Shown here: piece after piece, positions 26,410 to 39,460 of the stretch
Numbering within the stretch: position 1 is the stretch's first letter
Layout of the letters: every line of letters starts with the position of its first letter
Source: Neoechinorhynchus agilis
Lineage: Eukaryota > Acanthocephala
Assembly (NCBI GenBank): GCA_051530055.1
Contig: CM121341.1
Location: 15,190,001-15,254,000 of the forward strand
Length of the DNA stretch: 64,000 nucleotides
Reading direction: 5' to 3'
The notes under the pieces: generated by a model
Told to the model about the DNA's origin: nothing
The model's database searches: none
Seen by the model: only the letters and a program-made list of their open reading frames with translations
Position numbers and translations under genes: made by a program

Positions 26410-28660
26410 GATTAAGTATAAACAGTTGAAAAAATGTAAGATGTTTATTGGCACCATTTGAAAAGTTTACAAACGGCTTCCTAACATCCTCTGAGTATTC
26501 TTTACCTTCCCGGCGATTAATCCGTATTAAAATTGTAGGACAAATCGTGGCGGTCGGCATGTCTCGGAGAGCTAAGTAAAAAATATTCATATAAAAAGTA
26601 TAAACAGTTCAAAAATGTAAGATGTTTATTGGCACCATTTGAATACTTTACAAATGGCTTCCTAACATCCTCTGAGTATTCTTTGCCTTCCCGGCGATTA
26701 ATCCGTATTAAAATTGTAGGACAAATCGTGGCGGACGGCATGTCTCGGAGAGCTAAGTAAAAAATATTCATATAAAAAGTATAAACAGTTCAAAAATGTA
26801 AGATGTTTATTGGCACCATTTGAATACTTTACAAATGGCTTCCTAACATCCTCTGAGTATTCTTTGCCTTCCCGGCGATTAATCCGTATTAAAATTGTAG
26901 GACAAATCGTGGCGGACGGCATGTCTCGGAGAGCTAAGTAAAAAATATTCATATAAAAAGTATAAACAGTTCAAAAATGTAAGATGTTTATTGGCACCAT
27001 TTGAATACTTTACAAATGGCTTCCTAACATCCTCTGAGTATTCTTTGCCTTCCCGGCGATTAATCCGTATTAAAATTGTAGGACAAATCGTGGCGGACGG
27101 CATGTCCCGGAGAGCTAAGTAAAAAATATTCATATAAAAAGTATAAACAGTTCAAAAATGTAAGATGTTTATTGGCACCATTTGAAAAGTTTACAAACGG
27201 CTTCCTAACATCCTCTGAGTATTCTTTGCCTTCCCGGCGATTAATCCGTATTAAAATTGTAGGACAAATCGTGGCGGACGGCATGTCTCGGAGAGCTAAG
27301 TAAAAAATATTCATATAAAAAGTATAAACAGTTCAAAAATGTAAGATGTTTATTGGCACCATTTGAATACTTTACAAATGGCTTCCTAACATCCTCTGAG
27401 TATTCTTTGCCTTCCCGGCGATTAATCCGTATTAAAATTGTAGGACAAATCGTGGCGGACGGCATGTCTCGGAGAGCTAAGTAAAAAATATTCATATAAA
27501 AAGTATAAACAGTTCAAAAATGTAAGATGTTTATTGGCACCATTTGAATACTTTACAAATGGCTTCCTAACATCCTCTGAGTATTCTTTGCCTTCCCGGC
27601 GATTAATCCGTATTAAAATTGTAGGACAAATCGTGGCGGACGGCATGTCTCGGAGAGCTAAGTAAAAAATATTCATATAAAAAGTATAAACAGTTCAAAA
27701 ATGTAAGATGTTTATTGGCACCATTTGAATACTTTACAAATGGCTTCCTAACATCCTCTGAGTATTCTTTGCCTTCCCGGCGATTAATCCGTATTAAAAT
27801 TGTAGGACAAATCGTGGCGGACGGCATGTCTCGGAGAGCTAAGTAAAAAATATTCATATAAAAAGTATAAACAGTTCAAAAATGTAAGATGTTTATTGGC
27901 ACCATTTGAAAAGTTTACAAATTTACAAATGGCTTCCTAACATCCTCTGAGTATTCTTTGCCTTCCCGGCGATTAATCCGTATTAAAATTGTAGGACAAA
28001 TCGTGGCGGACGGCATGTCTCGGAGAGCTAAGTAAAAAATATTCATATAAAAAGTATAAAAAGTTCAAAAATGTAAGATGTTTATTGGCACCATTTGAAT
28101 ACTTTACAAACGGCTTCCTAACATCTTCTGAGTATTCTTTGCCTTCCCGGCGATTAATCCGTATAAAAATCGTGGGATAAATCGTGGCGATCGGGATGCC
28201 TTTTTAGAGCTATGGCTCAAATATTCAACGAAAATGTATAAACGGTTGAAAAAATGTAAGATGTTTATTGGCACCATTTGAATACTTTACAAATGGCTTC
28301 CTAACATCCTCTGAGTATTCTTTGCCTTCCCGGCGATTAATCCGTATTAAAATTGTAGGACAAATCGTAGCGGACGGCGTGTCTCTGGGAGCCAAAGAGA
28401 AAATCTTAAGAGAAAAAGAATAAAAGTTTAAAAAGTGTAAGATATTTATTGGCACCATTTGAATACTTTACAAATCGCTTCCTAACATCCTCTGAGTATT
28501 CTTTGCCTTCCCGGCGATTAATCCGTATAAAAATCGTGGGATAAATCGTTACGGACGGGATGTCTCGGAGATTTAAAATCTTCAGAGAAAAAGAATAAAA
28601 AATTTAAGGCACCATTTGAATAGTTTACAAATGTGTTCCTAAAATTGTCTCAGTATTTTT
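26410..28660 (+). repeat. 181-bp satellite array, block 1 (about 12 monomers)
   Basis: Head-to-tail monomers with landmarks TGTAAGATGTTTATTGGCAC, TTCCCGGCGATTAATCCG and GGACAAATCGTGGCGG. Successive units start 181 bp apart (for example at 26517, 26698, 26879, 27060, 27241, 27422 and 27603). Units to about 28070 are almost identical. The last three diverge, and the array fades at about 28660. Open frames on the minus strand overlap between units and change frame, because 181 is not a multiple of three. Confidence 0.97.
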
Positions 28661-28766
28661 TGGGGATGAATTATCTATATGCCATCGACCTTAACTATTA
28701 TATGCCCACTATCTCCCTTTTCCCGACAAACATTTCGGCCTTTTTTATTTCGCTTTTGATCTCGAA

Positions 28767-29192
28767 TTAGCACGATCTGAAGGATTCTCGTAGTTGGGCG
28801 AGCTTTCCGGTGTGTTTAAAGTATTTGTAGCTGAGATAAGCTCCAACGCCTGAAAGGAGTGGCACGGGTCCGATGACTACTCCCAGGTACAAATTCGCTA
28901 GGACCGTATTGATAACGAGGGTTTGTTTGCCAGTGGTGGACATTTTGTCATAATCAATTTTTACTTGTCGAAGAGTTCGGACGACCGGATCTTCTTTTTT
29001 TATGGCTGCCATGAACGTTTTTACGTATTTTGTGGTTTCGGTCGGTAGTTGATCCTCATGTTGGCCATTTGCTATAGTTCTTACCTGGATGTTCTTTGGG
29101 AGGTGGAGAAGCGCTGCCCGTTGAATGGCACGAGTTTGGTGGTACATTTCTACAAAATTCGCGATAAAACGATGGAAGCGAAGGCGCATCAA
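28767..29192 (-). CDS. Predicted small mitochondrial membrane protein, 141 residues, unknown family
   Basis: A single open exon between satellite blocks. AATAAA follows the stop within about 20 bases on the same strand (AAATAAAAAAGG). The N-terminus is Arg-rich and lacks acidic residues for about 14 positions (MMRLRFHRFIANF), as in mitochondrial import signals. A hydrophobic Gly/Pro-containing segment (VLANLYLGVVIGPVPLLSGV) near residues 100-120 could span a membrane, followed by a basic tail. A perfect donor, CAG|GTAAGA, lies in frame at about 29083 with a possible acceptor 30 nt later, so a tiny in-frame intron is possible. No family was recognised. Confidence 0.45.
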   Translation of the reverse strand: MMRLRFHRFIANFVEMYHQTRAIQRAALLHLPKNIQVRTIANGQHEDQLPTETTKYVKTFMAAIKKEDPVVRTLRQVKIDYDKMSTTGKQTLVINTVLANLYLGVVIGPVPLLSGVGAYLSYKYFKHTGKLAQLRESFRSC

Positions 29193-30219
29193 ACGGAAGT
29201 GCGTTTACATGATGAACCGGAAGAAATGTTTGAATATTACTAAATTCCAGACTAGGAACGCGATTTTTATCGACTTGGAAATCTCCAAATGTAGGGTTTT
29301 GTACTACGTAGTTTGTGGGTTCGTTGTGAAAGTTTTCACTACGCAGTACCGAATTTCATTTCTTTGTCGACTGCTGTTGCACTCGGAAGCACTTTCTCCA
29401 TTTATAAGACTTCTTAATACCGAAACGACGGAATCAGATTCTCATTATGAATCGCGAATATGAAGAGTGCGCACAACACGTCGACTCTTGTGAGTTTATG
29501 AAGCTATAGATAGCATTAATGGATCTTAGGAGATATCGGCGGAAAAAGAAGAGCATAATGCCTACAGTTATCTCCTTTTTAAAGGATTATTTTTGACGGG
29601 GAACATCTCCGCGTTTCTGACTCGATGATAGTACCGGCAAAAGGCTTTTTATATGTTTTAGATTGGAAAAATTGTATATATTAATAATGACGATTTATCG
29701 GGAAAAGAAAAACGCGCATATTTTTAGATTCGTGTACTCCGTCGTAAAGGATCAAGTGAAATTTCGCCAGAATCTTGAATAGCTATTCATTTTCTAAACT
29801 TTCATGCTGCCAAATTAGGAGATGATGAACAAGATAAGGAAGGGAATAAAGATGGCATGAAAATTAGGCGCTTTTCGAGGTGATCTGCCTCCGGAAAAGA
29901 AAGCGGGACCGGAAATATCCCAGGAATTTCGGTTTCCTGGAGCAATCCAGCTGAGTGGAGTGCAGAACGCGGAACTCTCCTAGCGGGAGATCCCTGCGAT
30001 TGGTCGGTCAAGAGATGTATTTAAACATCTTCACCATCGACAACACAAACTGAAGTCCTCCAATAATTCGCGAATTAGTGCTAGGACGTTCGCTGTATTG
30101 GACGCGGCCGGACCCGATCCTGTAGAATGATGAGTTAGCGTTCCGCGGGCTAGGACGATACCACGACGTTTGTAAACTAATCCATTTGAGATCTAGCGAA
30201 GTACAAGAAAAGATACAGG
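29193..30219. other. Island DNA, no gene; right part probably LINE 5' untranslated region
   Basis: No coding evidence to about 29870. From there the sequence is more GC-rich and leads directly into the LINE endonuclease frame at about 30230, so it may be that element's 5' region. Confidence 0.35.
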
Positions 30220-31620
30220 CTGAATAACTCAATGTTCGGTACGTTGGCAGCCAAGACCGAAGAAGTTGGGAAGATGCTAAGAAGACGACGGGTATATATA
30301 TGCGCTTTGCAAGAAACACGCTGGTGTGGCACAAAGGCTCTTGACAAGGAACGATACCACATCTGTTATAAACTATTTTATTGTGGCTCTAAGGGTACAC
30401 TCAACAGGGTTGGAATCACGAGCTCCGAACGATTCAGGAATTCGGTACAAGAGGTACACGGTTCTGATGACCGACCGATGAAAGTGACCACAGTTCTGAA
30501 GCACAGAGAAAAGTCAACATCCTATCTTCCTATGCGCCGAAGACCGGTCTTAATGATTCGGAGAAATGGGAAATTTTGGAGCACAGCGCACTCGAAATCC
30601 CAATAGATGATTACCTCATTATTGCCGGATATTTAAACGGCCATGTCAACAAAAAAAAGCGGATGAAAATCGATGCCATGGTGGCAAAGGATACGGGCAA
30701 AGTAATAATGATGAAGATCCATTGTCTTTACGGATTCCCACGATATTGTCATTAAAAAAATGACATGGCTTATCAAGCGCTTGACCCAGTTCCCAACGGG
30801 CTATAATGGCAGTACGATTTCATAGATATATTGCATACTTGTTCGTCGGTCACTGATACGAAGATCGTGCCTTTCGAGACGATCACTAACTCAAGCCAGT
30901 TCAATTACAGCAGCGGTCATCAACATAAAGCCACCTCCGGAACGGCTGGATAAGTGTACTGACCAAAGTAAAGTGAAGTGATGGCGATGCAGCGAAAGGG
31001 AGAAAAGAGAATAACTGAGAAAATAAGACTGTCAGACGTAAAGATAGTGGATGAAACTTGGAAGTAAGCAAAACAAATAATCCATGCCGAGGCTCGCAAG
31101 TAGCTGTCATCCATTAAACCGGAAAATTCTATATTTATCCTGATTCCTGTCCCTCGACGGGATCGTATCACGTCTTCCTTGAAAACGTCGACAGATAAAA
31201 AGTAATATCGGGATGCGAAGAATGCTGTTGCGGCCGATCGAGCCAACACTATGCAGAAGTTGATAAGAAGTTGAACATTCGAAATGATGATCGTGAGCTT
31301 TTTCGGCTAGTCAAACGCCGCAAGCAACAGACGTAAGACTGGGAAGTTTCATTGCATCAACGATAAGTCGGGAATGTTGATCGTCAGTGAAAAGGCAGCG
31401 AAAGAACGTGGATAGCAAAAGTCGTCTCGTAGTAACAGTTGATCAACTCGACGTCTGAGATGTGGCAGTGTTTGGCGATATCATCATAGAATTACGTAAT
31501 ATAGCTTCTACCAGTGAAATGAATTTCAAGCCGTCACAAGAAACAAGTAATATTTTTGATCCGTTGGCTATAATAGTATTTAATACCTTTAAAGCATTTA
31601 GGAATGAAACATGGATGGAT
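30220..31620 (+). mobile_element. Decayed RTE-like LINE, endonuclease part
   Basis: The APE-type endonuclease start is clear: GTLAAKTEEVGKMLRRRRV, then ICALQETRW, YKLFYCGSKGTLNRVGI and, after a frame change, YLIIAGYLNGHVN. Further on come VKWWRCSEREKRI, VDETWKQAKQIIHAEARK and INDKSGMLIVSEKA, typical of the linker before the reverse transcriptase in RTE-type LINEs of nematodes and other invertebrates. Stops and frame changes are frequent. No reverse-transcriptase motifs follow, so the copy is truncated at its 3' end near the satellite. Confidence 0.8.
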
Positions 31621-31682
31621 ATTCTTTCTCCGTAGTTGTAAATTGGATTTCATGGCCATGTAGCAAGAATATCTATTTTCTA

Positions 31683-31744
31683 GGTCCTCTGGGTATTCTT
31701 CGCCTTCCCGGCGATTAATCCGTACTAAAATTGTAGGATAAATC
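31683..31744 (+). repeat. Partial satellite monomer left of the LINE insertion
   Basis: TCCTCTGGGTATTCTTCGCC, TTCCCGGCGATTAATCCG and ATTGTAGGATAAATC match the satellite in the same orientation. The monomer is cut at both sides: by the island on the left and by the LINE on the right. Confidence 0.9.
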
Positions 31745-33410
31745 TGTCTTTTTTTCCACCACTCAAACGAAATTCTATTTTAAAAAAGTTAACTTTTATT
31801 ATTCTCAATCGTACTTCACCGTCCCCAAGACGCTCGCTGCGTTTCCTCGCTGGATAGCCAAGGATATGTTCTGTACTAGGAACGAACGAGCCCTCCTGTC
31901 ATTGGTCGAGTTGATCAGACGATGCCCCAGTTCGAGAACAAAACTCCTCGCCGCACGTCCGAAAGCTCCTATGGTTTCCACTGCGAAGGGGACAAAATGA
32001 TAAGAATTTGTAAAATCGGCGTATTTTGCAACCTTACGAAGCTCAGCTGCTGATGCGGCTCCCCCAGCCCCGGAGGATGCATCTCGCAGATTGCTGGCTG
32101 CAAGGGAGTCGACGCATGTTGCGTCCCATATTAGACATCTGCCCCTGCTCCAAGGAAAAACGGTAACTCCATCCGGCCTACGGCCATCGATCCTGCAAAT
32201 GTTGCTAGGCTCGATGATATTCGGAGAGTTAGCCGTTTTCAAAGCGCGGCTCAGCAATGCGTTTATTTCGGTGTGTCTAGCAAAACGGCCACTTGAGCGT
32301 TTACAAGCTAATCCGTGCCTGCCCGAGAGGTCAACTTCCGTCCCGCATCGGCAGGTGTGAGGGATACAAACCGGGAGCCCGAGCCTTAGGGACACAGCGA
32401 TTCTGAGAGCCTCGCCGTCTAATCTCGAACCGATATTTGCTGATGGTACAGCTTTCAACCAGGCGCCGGACTCTTTGCAGGAAACTGCAGTTAATCGCGT
32501 TCTATCCACGTCGGAGAGCGAGTCAAAAAGTGAGGTGTGAACACGCTCCACTAACGGAATGTCCCACGATTTCTGTTTTTCCGGGAGGTCTGGAATCTTG
32601 TCGAGGTTAGACAGGGACATCCAAAGATGAAGAGCGGGCTCCAGGCTGATGTCCTCCTCAAAATTATGTTTCAAAATCAATCTGGAAAGGCGCTTGGACC
32701 TACTAAGAGACGATAGAAAGGCTGGAAGCGCAATGGCTGAGCTGGCACGAATACCGATCCCTCCGTAGCTTGTGGGCAAAGATGCCTGGGTCCAGCCAGT
32801 GTCGGGGAACTTAATATTAAGGATCTTGCATAGACCATCCCTTAAAGAACCATCAATCTCTCTCAATTCGGGCTGACATTGAAAGGAAGGGGTTGACCGC
32901 AGTTTATGGAGGATGCGTGGAATGAAGATGCAATTTTTTAAAAGGAAGAGAGCATCGTGAGGGAAAAGTTCAGAGGCCCTTGAACAGATGAGATCAATGG
33001 AAGGTCTGATTTTCCTGATATCAGCCTGCATATTCTCCTCGAGAACGCAGCTTCCCAGCAGTTCTAAGCTGGACTTGGTGATAAGTCGGATATTAGGTGC
33101 GGCCTTTTCAAACTCTCTCAAAATTTGTGCGCGTTCCTCGTCCCCACAATTCAAAACCAAAATTTCGCACTTGCTTGGGTTCAGTTTGAGGCCAATTTTT
33201 TTACATTCTTCTAAAAGAACCGTTATATCTTGTAGGACTTCAGACGGGGAACCTCCTAGAGTAGCGTCATCCAGATACCAGGCGTTGAATGGTAATCGAA
33301 GAGATTGCGTCAGATTGTTTGTCGTCAGAGCAAAACCTAAAGGCCCCAGAGGGTCCCCTTGCTGCACACCCGATTGAGACCAGATAAGTTCATTATTATA
33401 TACGAGCGGG
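31745..33410 (-). mobile_element. 5'-truncated LINE with restriction-like endonuclease, inserted in the satellite
   Basis: A minus-strand frame of 556 codons (33475-31805) starts in satellite sequence and continues without a stop through reverse-transcriptase motif B (SGVQQGDPLGP), motif C (WYLDD), a long thumb, a CxC...HxxxxC knuckle (CRCG and HGLAC), and a PD-(D/E)xK endonuclease (RRPDGVTVFPW, then CLIWDATCVD), ending near GTVKYD. This layout is that of the R2/NeSL/Utopia-like group, which has a C-terminal restriction-like endonuclease instead of an N-terminal APE. Everything before motif B is missing. The 3' end is a short A-rich tail (GGAAAAAAAGACA). The first 20 or so residues of the frame are satellite, not element. 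Confidence 0.88.
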
Positions 33411-36082
33411 AAGGTACAAATCTTCATAGAAAAAGTAAAAAAAGTAGAAAAATGTAAGATGTTTATTGGCACCATTTGAATACTTTACAAATGGCTTCCT
33501 AGCATCTTCTAAGTATTCTTTGAATTCCCGGCGATTAATCCGTATAAAAATGGAAGGATAAATCGTCGCGGTCGGCATGTCTTTTTAGAGCTAAGGTACA
33601 AATGTTCATTGAAAAAGTATAACAAGTTTAAAAAATGTAGGATGTTTATTGGCACCATTTGAATACTTTACAAATGGCTTCCTAACATCCTCTGAGTATT
33701 CTTTGCCTTCCCGGCGATTAATCCGTATTAAAATTGTAGGACAAATCGTGGCGGTCGGCATGTCTCTTTTGAGCTAAGGTACAAATCTCAAACGAAAAAG
33801 TATAAACAGTTTAAAAAAATATAAGATGTTTATGGGCACCATTTGAATACTTTACAAATGAGTTCCTAACATCTTCTGGGTATTATTTCCCTTCATGGCG
33901 AATAATCCGCATTAAAATTGTAGGACAAATCGTGGCGGACGACATGTCTCGGAGAGCTAAGTAAAAAATATTCATATAAAAAGTATAAAAAGTTTAATCA
34001 ATGTAAGATATTTATTCGCACCATTTGAATACTCCACAAATGGCTTCCTAACATCCTCTGAGTATTCTTTGCCTTCCCGGCGATTAATCCGTATTAAAAT
34101 TGTAGGACAAATCGTGGCGGTCGGCATGTCTCATTTTAGCTAAAGTTCAAATCTTCAACGAAAAAGTATAAAAAGTTAAAAAAAATGTAAGATATTTATT
34201 CCCACCATTTGAATACTTTACAGATGGCTTCCTAACCTCTTCTGGGTATTATTTCCCTTCACGGCGATTAATCCGTATTAAAATTGTAGGATAAATCGTG
34301 GCGGTCGGCATGTCTTTTTAGAGCTAAGGTACAAATCTTCAACGAAAAAGTATAAAAAGTTCAAAGAAAATGTAAGATATTTATTCGCACCATTTGAATA
34401 CTTTACAAATGGCTTCCTAACATCCTCTGAGTATTTTTTGCCTTCCCGGCGATCAATCCGTATAAAAATTGTGGGACAAATCGTGGCGGTTGGCATGTTG
34501 TTTCTTCAAATCTTCAACGAAAAAGTATAAAAAGTTCAAAAAAAAGTAAGATATTTATTCCCACCATTTGAATACTTTAGAAATGGCTTCCTTACATCTT
34601 CTAGGTATTATTTCCCTTCACGGCGATTAATCCGTATTAAAATTGTAGGACAAATCGTGGTGGACGACATGTCTCGGAGAGCTAAGTAAAAAATATTCAT
34701 ATAAAAAGTATAAACAGTTCAAAAATGTAAGATGTTTATTGGCACCATTTGAATACTTTACAAATGGCTTCCTAACATCCTCTGAGTATTCTTTGCCTTC
34801 CCGGCGATTAATCCGTATAAAAATCGTGGGATAAATCGTGGCGATCGGGATGCCTTTTTAGAGCTATGGTTCAAATATTCAACGAAAATGTATAAACGGT
34901 TGAAAAAATGTAAGATGTTTATTGGCACCATTTGAATACTTTACAAATGGCTTCCTAACATCCTCTGAGTATTCTTTGCCTTCCCGGCGATTAATCCGTA
35001 TAAAAATCGTCGGATAAATCGTGGCGATCGGGATGCCTTTTTAGAGCTATGGTTAAAATATTAAAACGAAAATGTATAAACGGTTGAAAAATGTAAGATG
35101 TTTATTTTCACCATTTGAATACTTTACAAATGGCTTCCTAACATCCTCTGAGTATTCTTTGCCTTCCCGACGATTAATCCGTATTAAAATTGTATGACAA
35201 ATCGTGGCGGTCGGCATGTCTCGGAGAGCTAAGTAAAAAATATTCATATAAAAAGTATAAAGAGTTCAAAAATGTAAGATGTTTATTGGCACCATTTGAA
35301 AAGTTTACAAACGGCTTCCTAACATCTTCTGAGTATTCTTTGCCTTCCCGGCGATTAATCCGTATTAAAATTGTAGGACAAATCGTGGCGGTCGGCATGT
35401 CTTTTTAGAGCTAAGGTACAAATCTTCAACGAAAAAGTATAAAAAGTTCAAAGAAAATGTAAGATATTTATTCGCACCATTTGAATACTTTACAAATGGC
35501 TTCCTAACATCCTCTGAGTATTCTTTGCCTTCCCGACGATTAATCCGTATTAAAATTGTAGGACAAATCGTGGCGGACGGCATGTCTCGGAGAGCAAAGT
35601 AAAAAATATTAATATAAAAAGTATAAAAAGTTTAAAAATGTAAGATGTTTATTGGCACCATTTGAAAAGTTTACAAATGGCTTCCTAACATCTTCTGAGT
35701 ATTCTTTGCCTTCCCGGCGATTAATCCGTATTAAAATTGTAGGACAAATCGTGGCGGACGGCATGTCTCGGAGAGCTAAGTAAAAAATATTCATATAAAA
35801 AGTATAAAGAGTTCAAAAATGTAAGATGTTTATTGGCACCATTTGAAAAGTTTACAAATGGCTTCCTAACATCCTCTGAGTATTCTTTGCCTTCCCGGCG
35901 ATTAATCCGTATTAAAATTGTAGGACAAATCGTGGCGGACGGCATGTCTCGGAGAGCTAAGTAAAAAATATTCATATAAAAAGTATAAACAGTTCAAAAA
36001 TGTAAGATGTTTATTGGCACCATTTGAATACTTTACAAATGGCTTCCTAACATCCTCTGAGTATTCTTTGCCTTCCCGGCGA

Positions 36083-37794
36083 TTAATCCGTATTAAAATT
36101 GTAGGACAAATCGTGGCGGACGGCATGTCTCGGAGAGCTAAGTAAAAAATATTCATATAAAAAGTATAAACAGTTCAAAAATGTAAGATGTTTATTGGCA
36201 CCATTTGAATACTTTACAAATGGCTTCCTAACATCCTCTGAGTATTCTTTGCCTTCCCGGCGATTAATCCGTATTAAAATTGTAGGACAAATCGTGGCGG
36301 TCGGCATGTCTCGGAGAGCTAAGTAAAAAATATTCATATAAAAAGTATAAAAAGTTCAAAAATGTAAGATGTTTATTGGCACCATTTGAATACTTTACAA
36401 ATGGCTTCCTAACATCCTCTGAGTATTCTTTGCCTTCCCGGCGATTAATCCGTATTAAAATTGTAGGACAAATCGTGGCGGTCGGCATGTCTCTTTAGAG
36501 CTAAGGTACAAATCTTCAACGAAAAAGTATAAAAAGTTCAAAGAAAATGTAAGATATTTATTGGCACCATTTGAATACTTTACAAATGGCTTCCTAACAT
36601 CCTCTGAGTATTCTTTGCCTTCCCGGCGATTAATCCGTATTAAAATTGTAGGACAAATCGTGGCGGACGGCATGTCTCGGAGAGCTAAGTAAAAAATATT
36701 CATATAAAAAGTATAAACAGTTCAAAAATGTAAGATGTTTATTGGCACCATTTGAATACTTTACAAATGGCTTCCTAACATCCTCTGAGTATTCTTTGCC
36801 TTCCCGGCGATTAATCCGTATTAAAATTGTAGGACAAATCGTGGCGGACGGCATGTCTCGGAGAGCTAAGTAAAAAATATTCATATAAAAAGTATAAAAA
36901 GTTTAAAAAATGTAAGATGTTTATTGGCACCATTTGAATACTTTACAAATGGCTTCCTAACATCCTCTGAGTATTCTTTGCCTCCCGGCGATTAATCCGT
37001 ATTAAAATTGTAGGACAAATCGTGGCGGTCGGCATGTCTCTTAGAGCTAAGGTACAAATATTCAACGAAAAAGTATAAAAAGTTCAAAAAATGTAAGATG
37101 TTTATTGGCACCATTTGAATACTTTACAAATGGCTTCCTAACATCCTCTGAGTATTCTTTGCCTTCCCGGCGATTAATCCGTATTAAAATTGTAGGACAA
37201 ATCGTGGCGGACGGCATGTCTCGGAGAGCTAAGTAAAAAATATTCATATAAAAAGTATAAACAGTTCAAAAATGTAAGATGTTTATTGGCACCATTTGAA
37301 TACTTTACAAATGGCTTCCTAACATCCTCTGAGTATTCTTTGCCTTCCCGGCGATTAATCCGTATTAAAATTGTAGGACAAATCGTGGCGGTCGGCATGT
37401 CTCGGAGAGCTAAGTAAAAAATATTCATATAAAAAGTATAAAAAGTTCAAAAATGTAAGATGTTTATTGGCACCATTTGAATACTTTACAAATGGCTTCC
37501 TAACATCTTCTGAGTATTCTTTGCCTTCCCGGCGATTAATCCGTATTAAAATTGTAGGACAAATCGTGGCGGTCGGCATGTCTCTTTAGAGCTAAGGTAC
37601 AAATCTTCAACGAAAAAGTATAAAAAGTTCAAAGAAAATGTAAGATATTTATTCGCACCATTTGAATACTTTACAAATGGCTTCCTAACATCCTCTGAGT
37701 ATTCTTTGCCTTCCCGGCGATTAATCCGTATTAAAATTGTAGGACAAATCGTGGCGGACGGCATGTCTCGGAGAGCTAAGTAAAAAATATTCAT
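36083..37794 (+). repeat. Higher-order repeat, six monomers, about 1,091 bp
   Basis: Landmarks at 36083, 36264 and 36455 recur at 37174, 37355 and 37546, offset by 1,091 bp, with the same succession of monomer types. Confidence 0.75.
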
Positions 37795-39229
37795 ATAAAA
37801 AGTATAAAAAGTTTAAAAAATGTAAGATGTTTATTGGCACCATTTGAATACTTTACAAATGGCTTCCTAACATCCTCTGAGTATTCTTTGCCTTCCCGGC
37901 GATTAATCCGTATTAAAATTGTAGGACAAATCGTGGCGGACGGCATGTCTCGAGCTAAGTAAAAAATATTCATATAAAAAGTATAAAAAGTTTAAAAAAT
38001 GTAAGATGTTTATTGGCACCATTTGAATACTTTACAAATGGCTTCCTAACATCCTCTGAGTATTCTTTGCCTTCCCGGCGATTAATCCGTATTAAAATTG
38101 TAGGACAAATCGTGGCGGTCGGCATGTCTCTTAGAGCTAAGGAACAAATATTCATAGAAAAAGTATAAAAAGTTCAAAAAAATGTAAGATGTTTATTGGC
38201 ACCATTTGAATACTTTACAAATGGCTTCCTAACATCCTCTGAGTATTCTTTGCCTTCCCGGCGATTAATCCGTATTAAAATTGTAGGACAAATCGTGGCG
38301 GACGGCATGTCTCGGAGAGCTAAGTAAAAAATATTCATATAAAAAGTATAAACAGTTCAAAAATGTAAGATGTTTATTGGCACCATTTGAATACTTTACA
38401 AATGGCTTCCTAACATCCTCTGAGTATTCTTTGCCTTCCCGGCGATTAATCCGTATTAAAATTGTAGGACAAATCGTGGCGGACGGCATGTCTCGGAGAG
38501 CTAAGTAAAAAATATTCATATAAAAAGTATAAAAAGTTTAAAAAATGTAAGATGTTTATTGGCACCATTTGAATACTTTACAAATGGCTTCCTAACATCT
38601 TCTGAGTATTCTTTGCCTTCCCGGCGATTAATCCGTATTAAAATTGTAGGACAAATCGTGGCGGTCGGCATGTCTCTTAGAGCTAAGGTACAAATATTCA
38701 ACGAAAAAGTATAAAAAGTTCAAAAAATGTAAGATGTTTATTGGCACCATTTGAATACTTTACAAATGGCTTCCTAACATCCTCTGAGTATTCTTTGCCT
38801 TCCCGGCGATTAATCCGTATTAAAATTGTAGGACAAATCGTGGCGGTCGGCATGTCTCTTTTTAGCTATGGTTCAAATCTTCAACGAAAAAGTATAAAAA
38901 GTTCAAAAAAAGTAAGATATTTATTGGCACCATTTGAATACTTTACAAATGGCTTCCTAACATCTTCTGGGTATTATTTCCCTTCACGGCGATTAATCCG
39001 TATTAAAATTGTAGGACAAATCGTGGCGGACGGCATGTCTCGGAGAGCTAAGTAAAAAATATTCATATAAAAAGTATAAAAAGTTTAAAAAATGTAAGAT
39101 GTTTATTGGCACCATTTGAATACTTTACAAATGGCTTCCTAACATCTTCTGAGTATTCTTTGCCTTCCCGGCGATTAATCCGTATTAAAATTGTAGGACA
39201 AATCGTGGCGGTCGGCATGTCTCTTTGAG

Positions 39230-39460
39230 CTAAGGTACAAATTTCAACGAAAAAGTATAAAAGTTCAAAAAAGTAAGATTTTATTGCACCATTTGAATAC
39301 TTTACAAATGGCTTCCTAACATCCTCTGAGTATTCTTTCCTTCCGGCGATATCCGTATTAAAATTGTAGGACAAATCGTGGCGGCGGCAGAGAGCTAAGT
39401 AATATTCATATAAAAAGTATAAACAGTTCAAAATGTAAGATGTTTTTGGCACCATTTGAA
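39230..39460 (+). repeat. Monomers with many small deletions
   Basis: Single or few bases are missing at many positions within about 230 bp (for example TTTATTGCACC, CCTTCCGGCGATATCCG and GGCGGCGGCAGAGAGC), while neighbours are intact. Confidence 0.8.
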
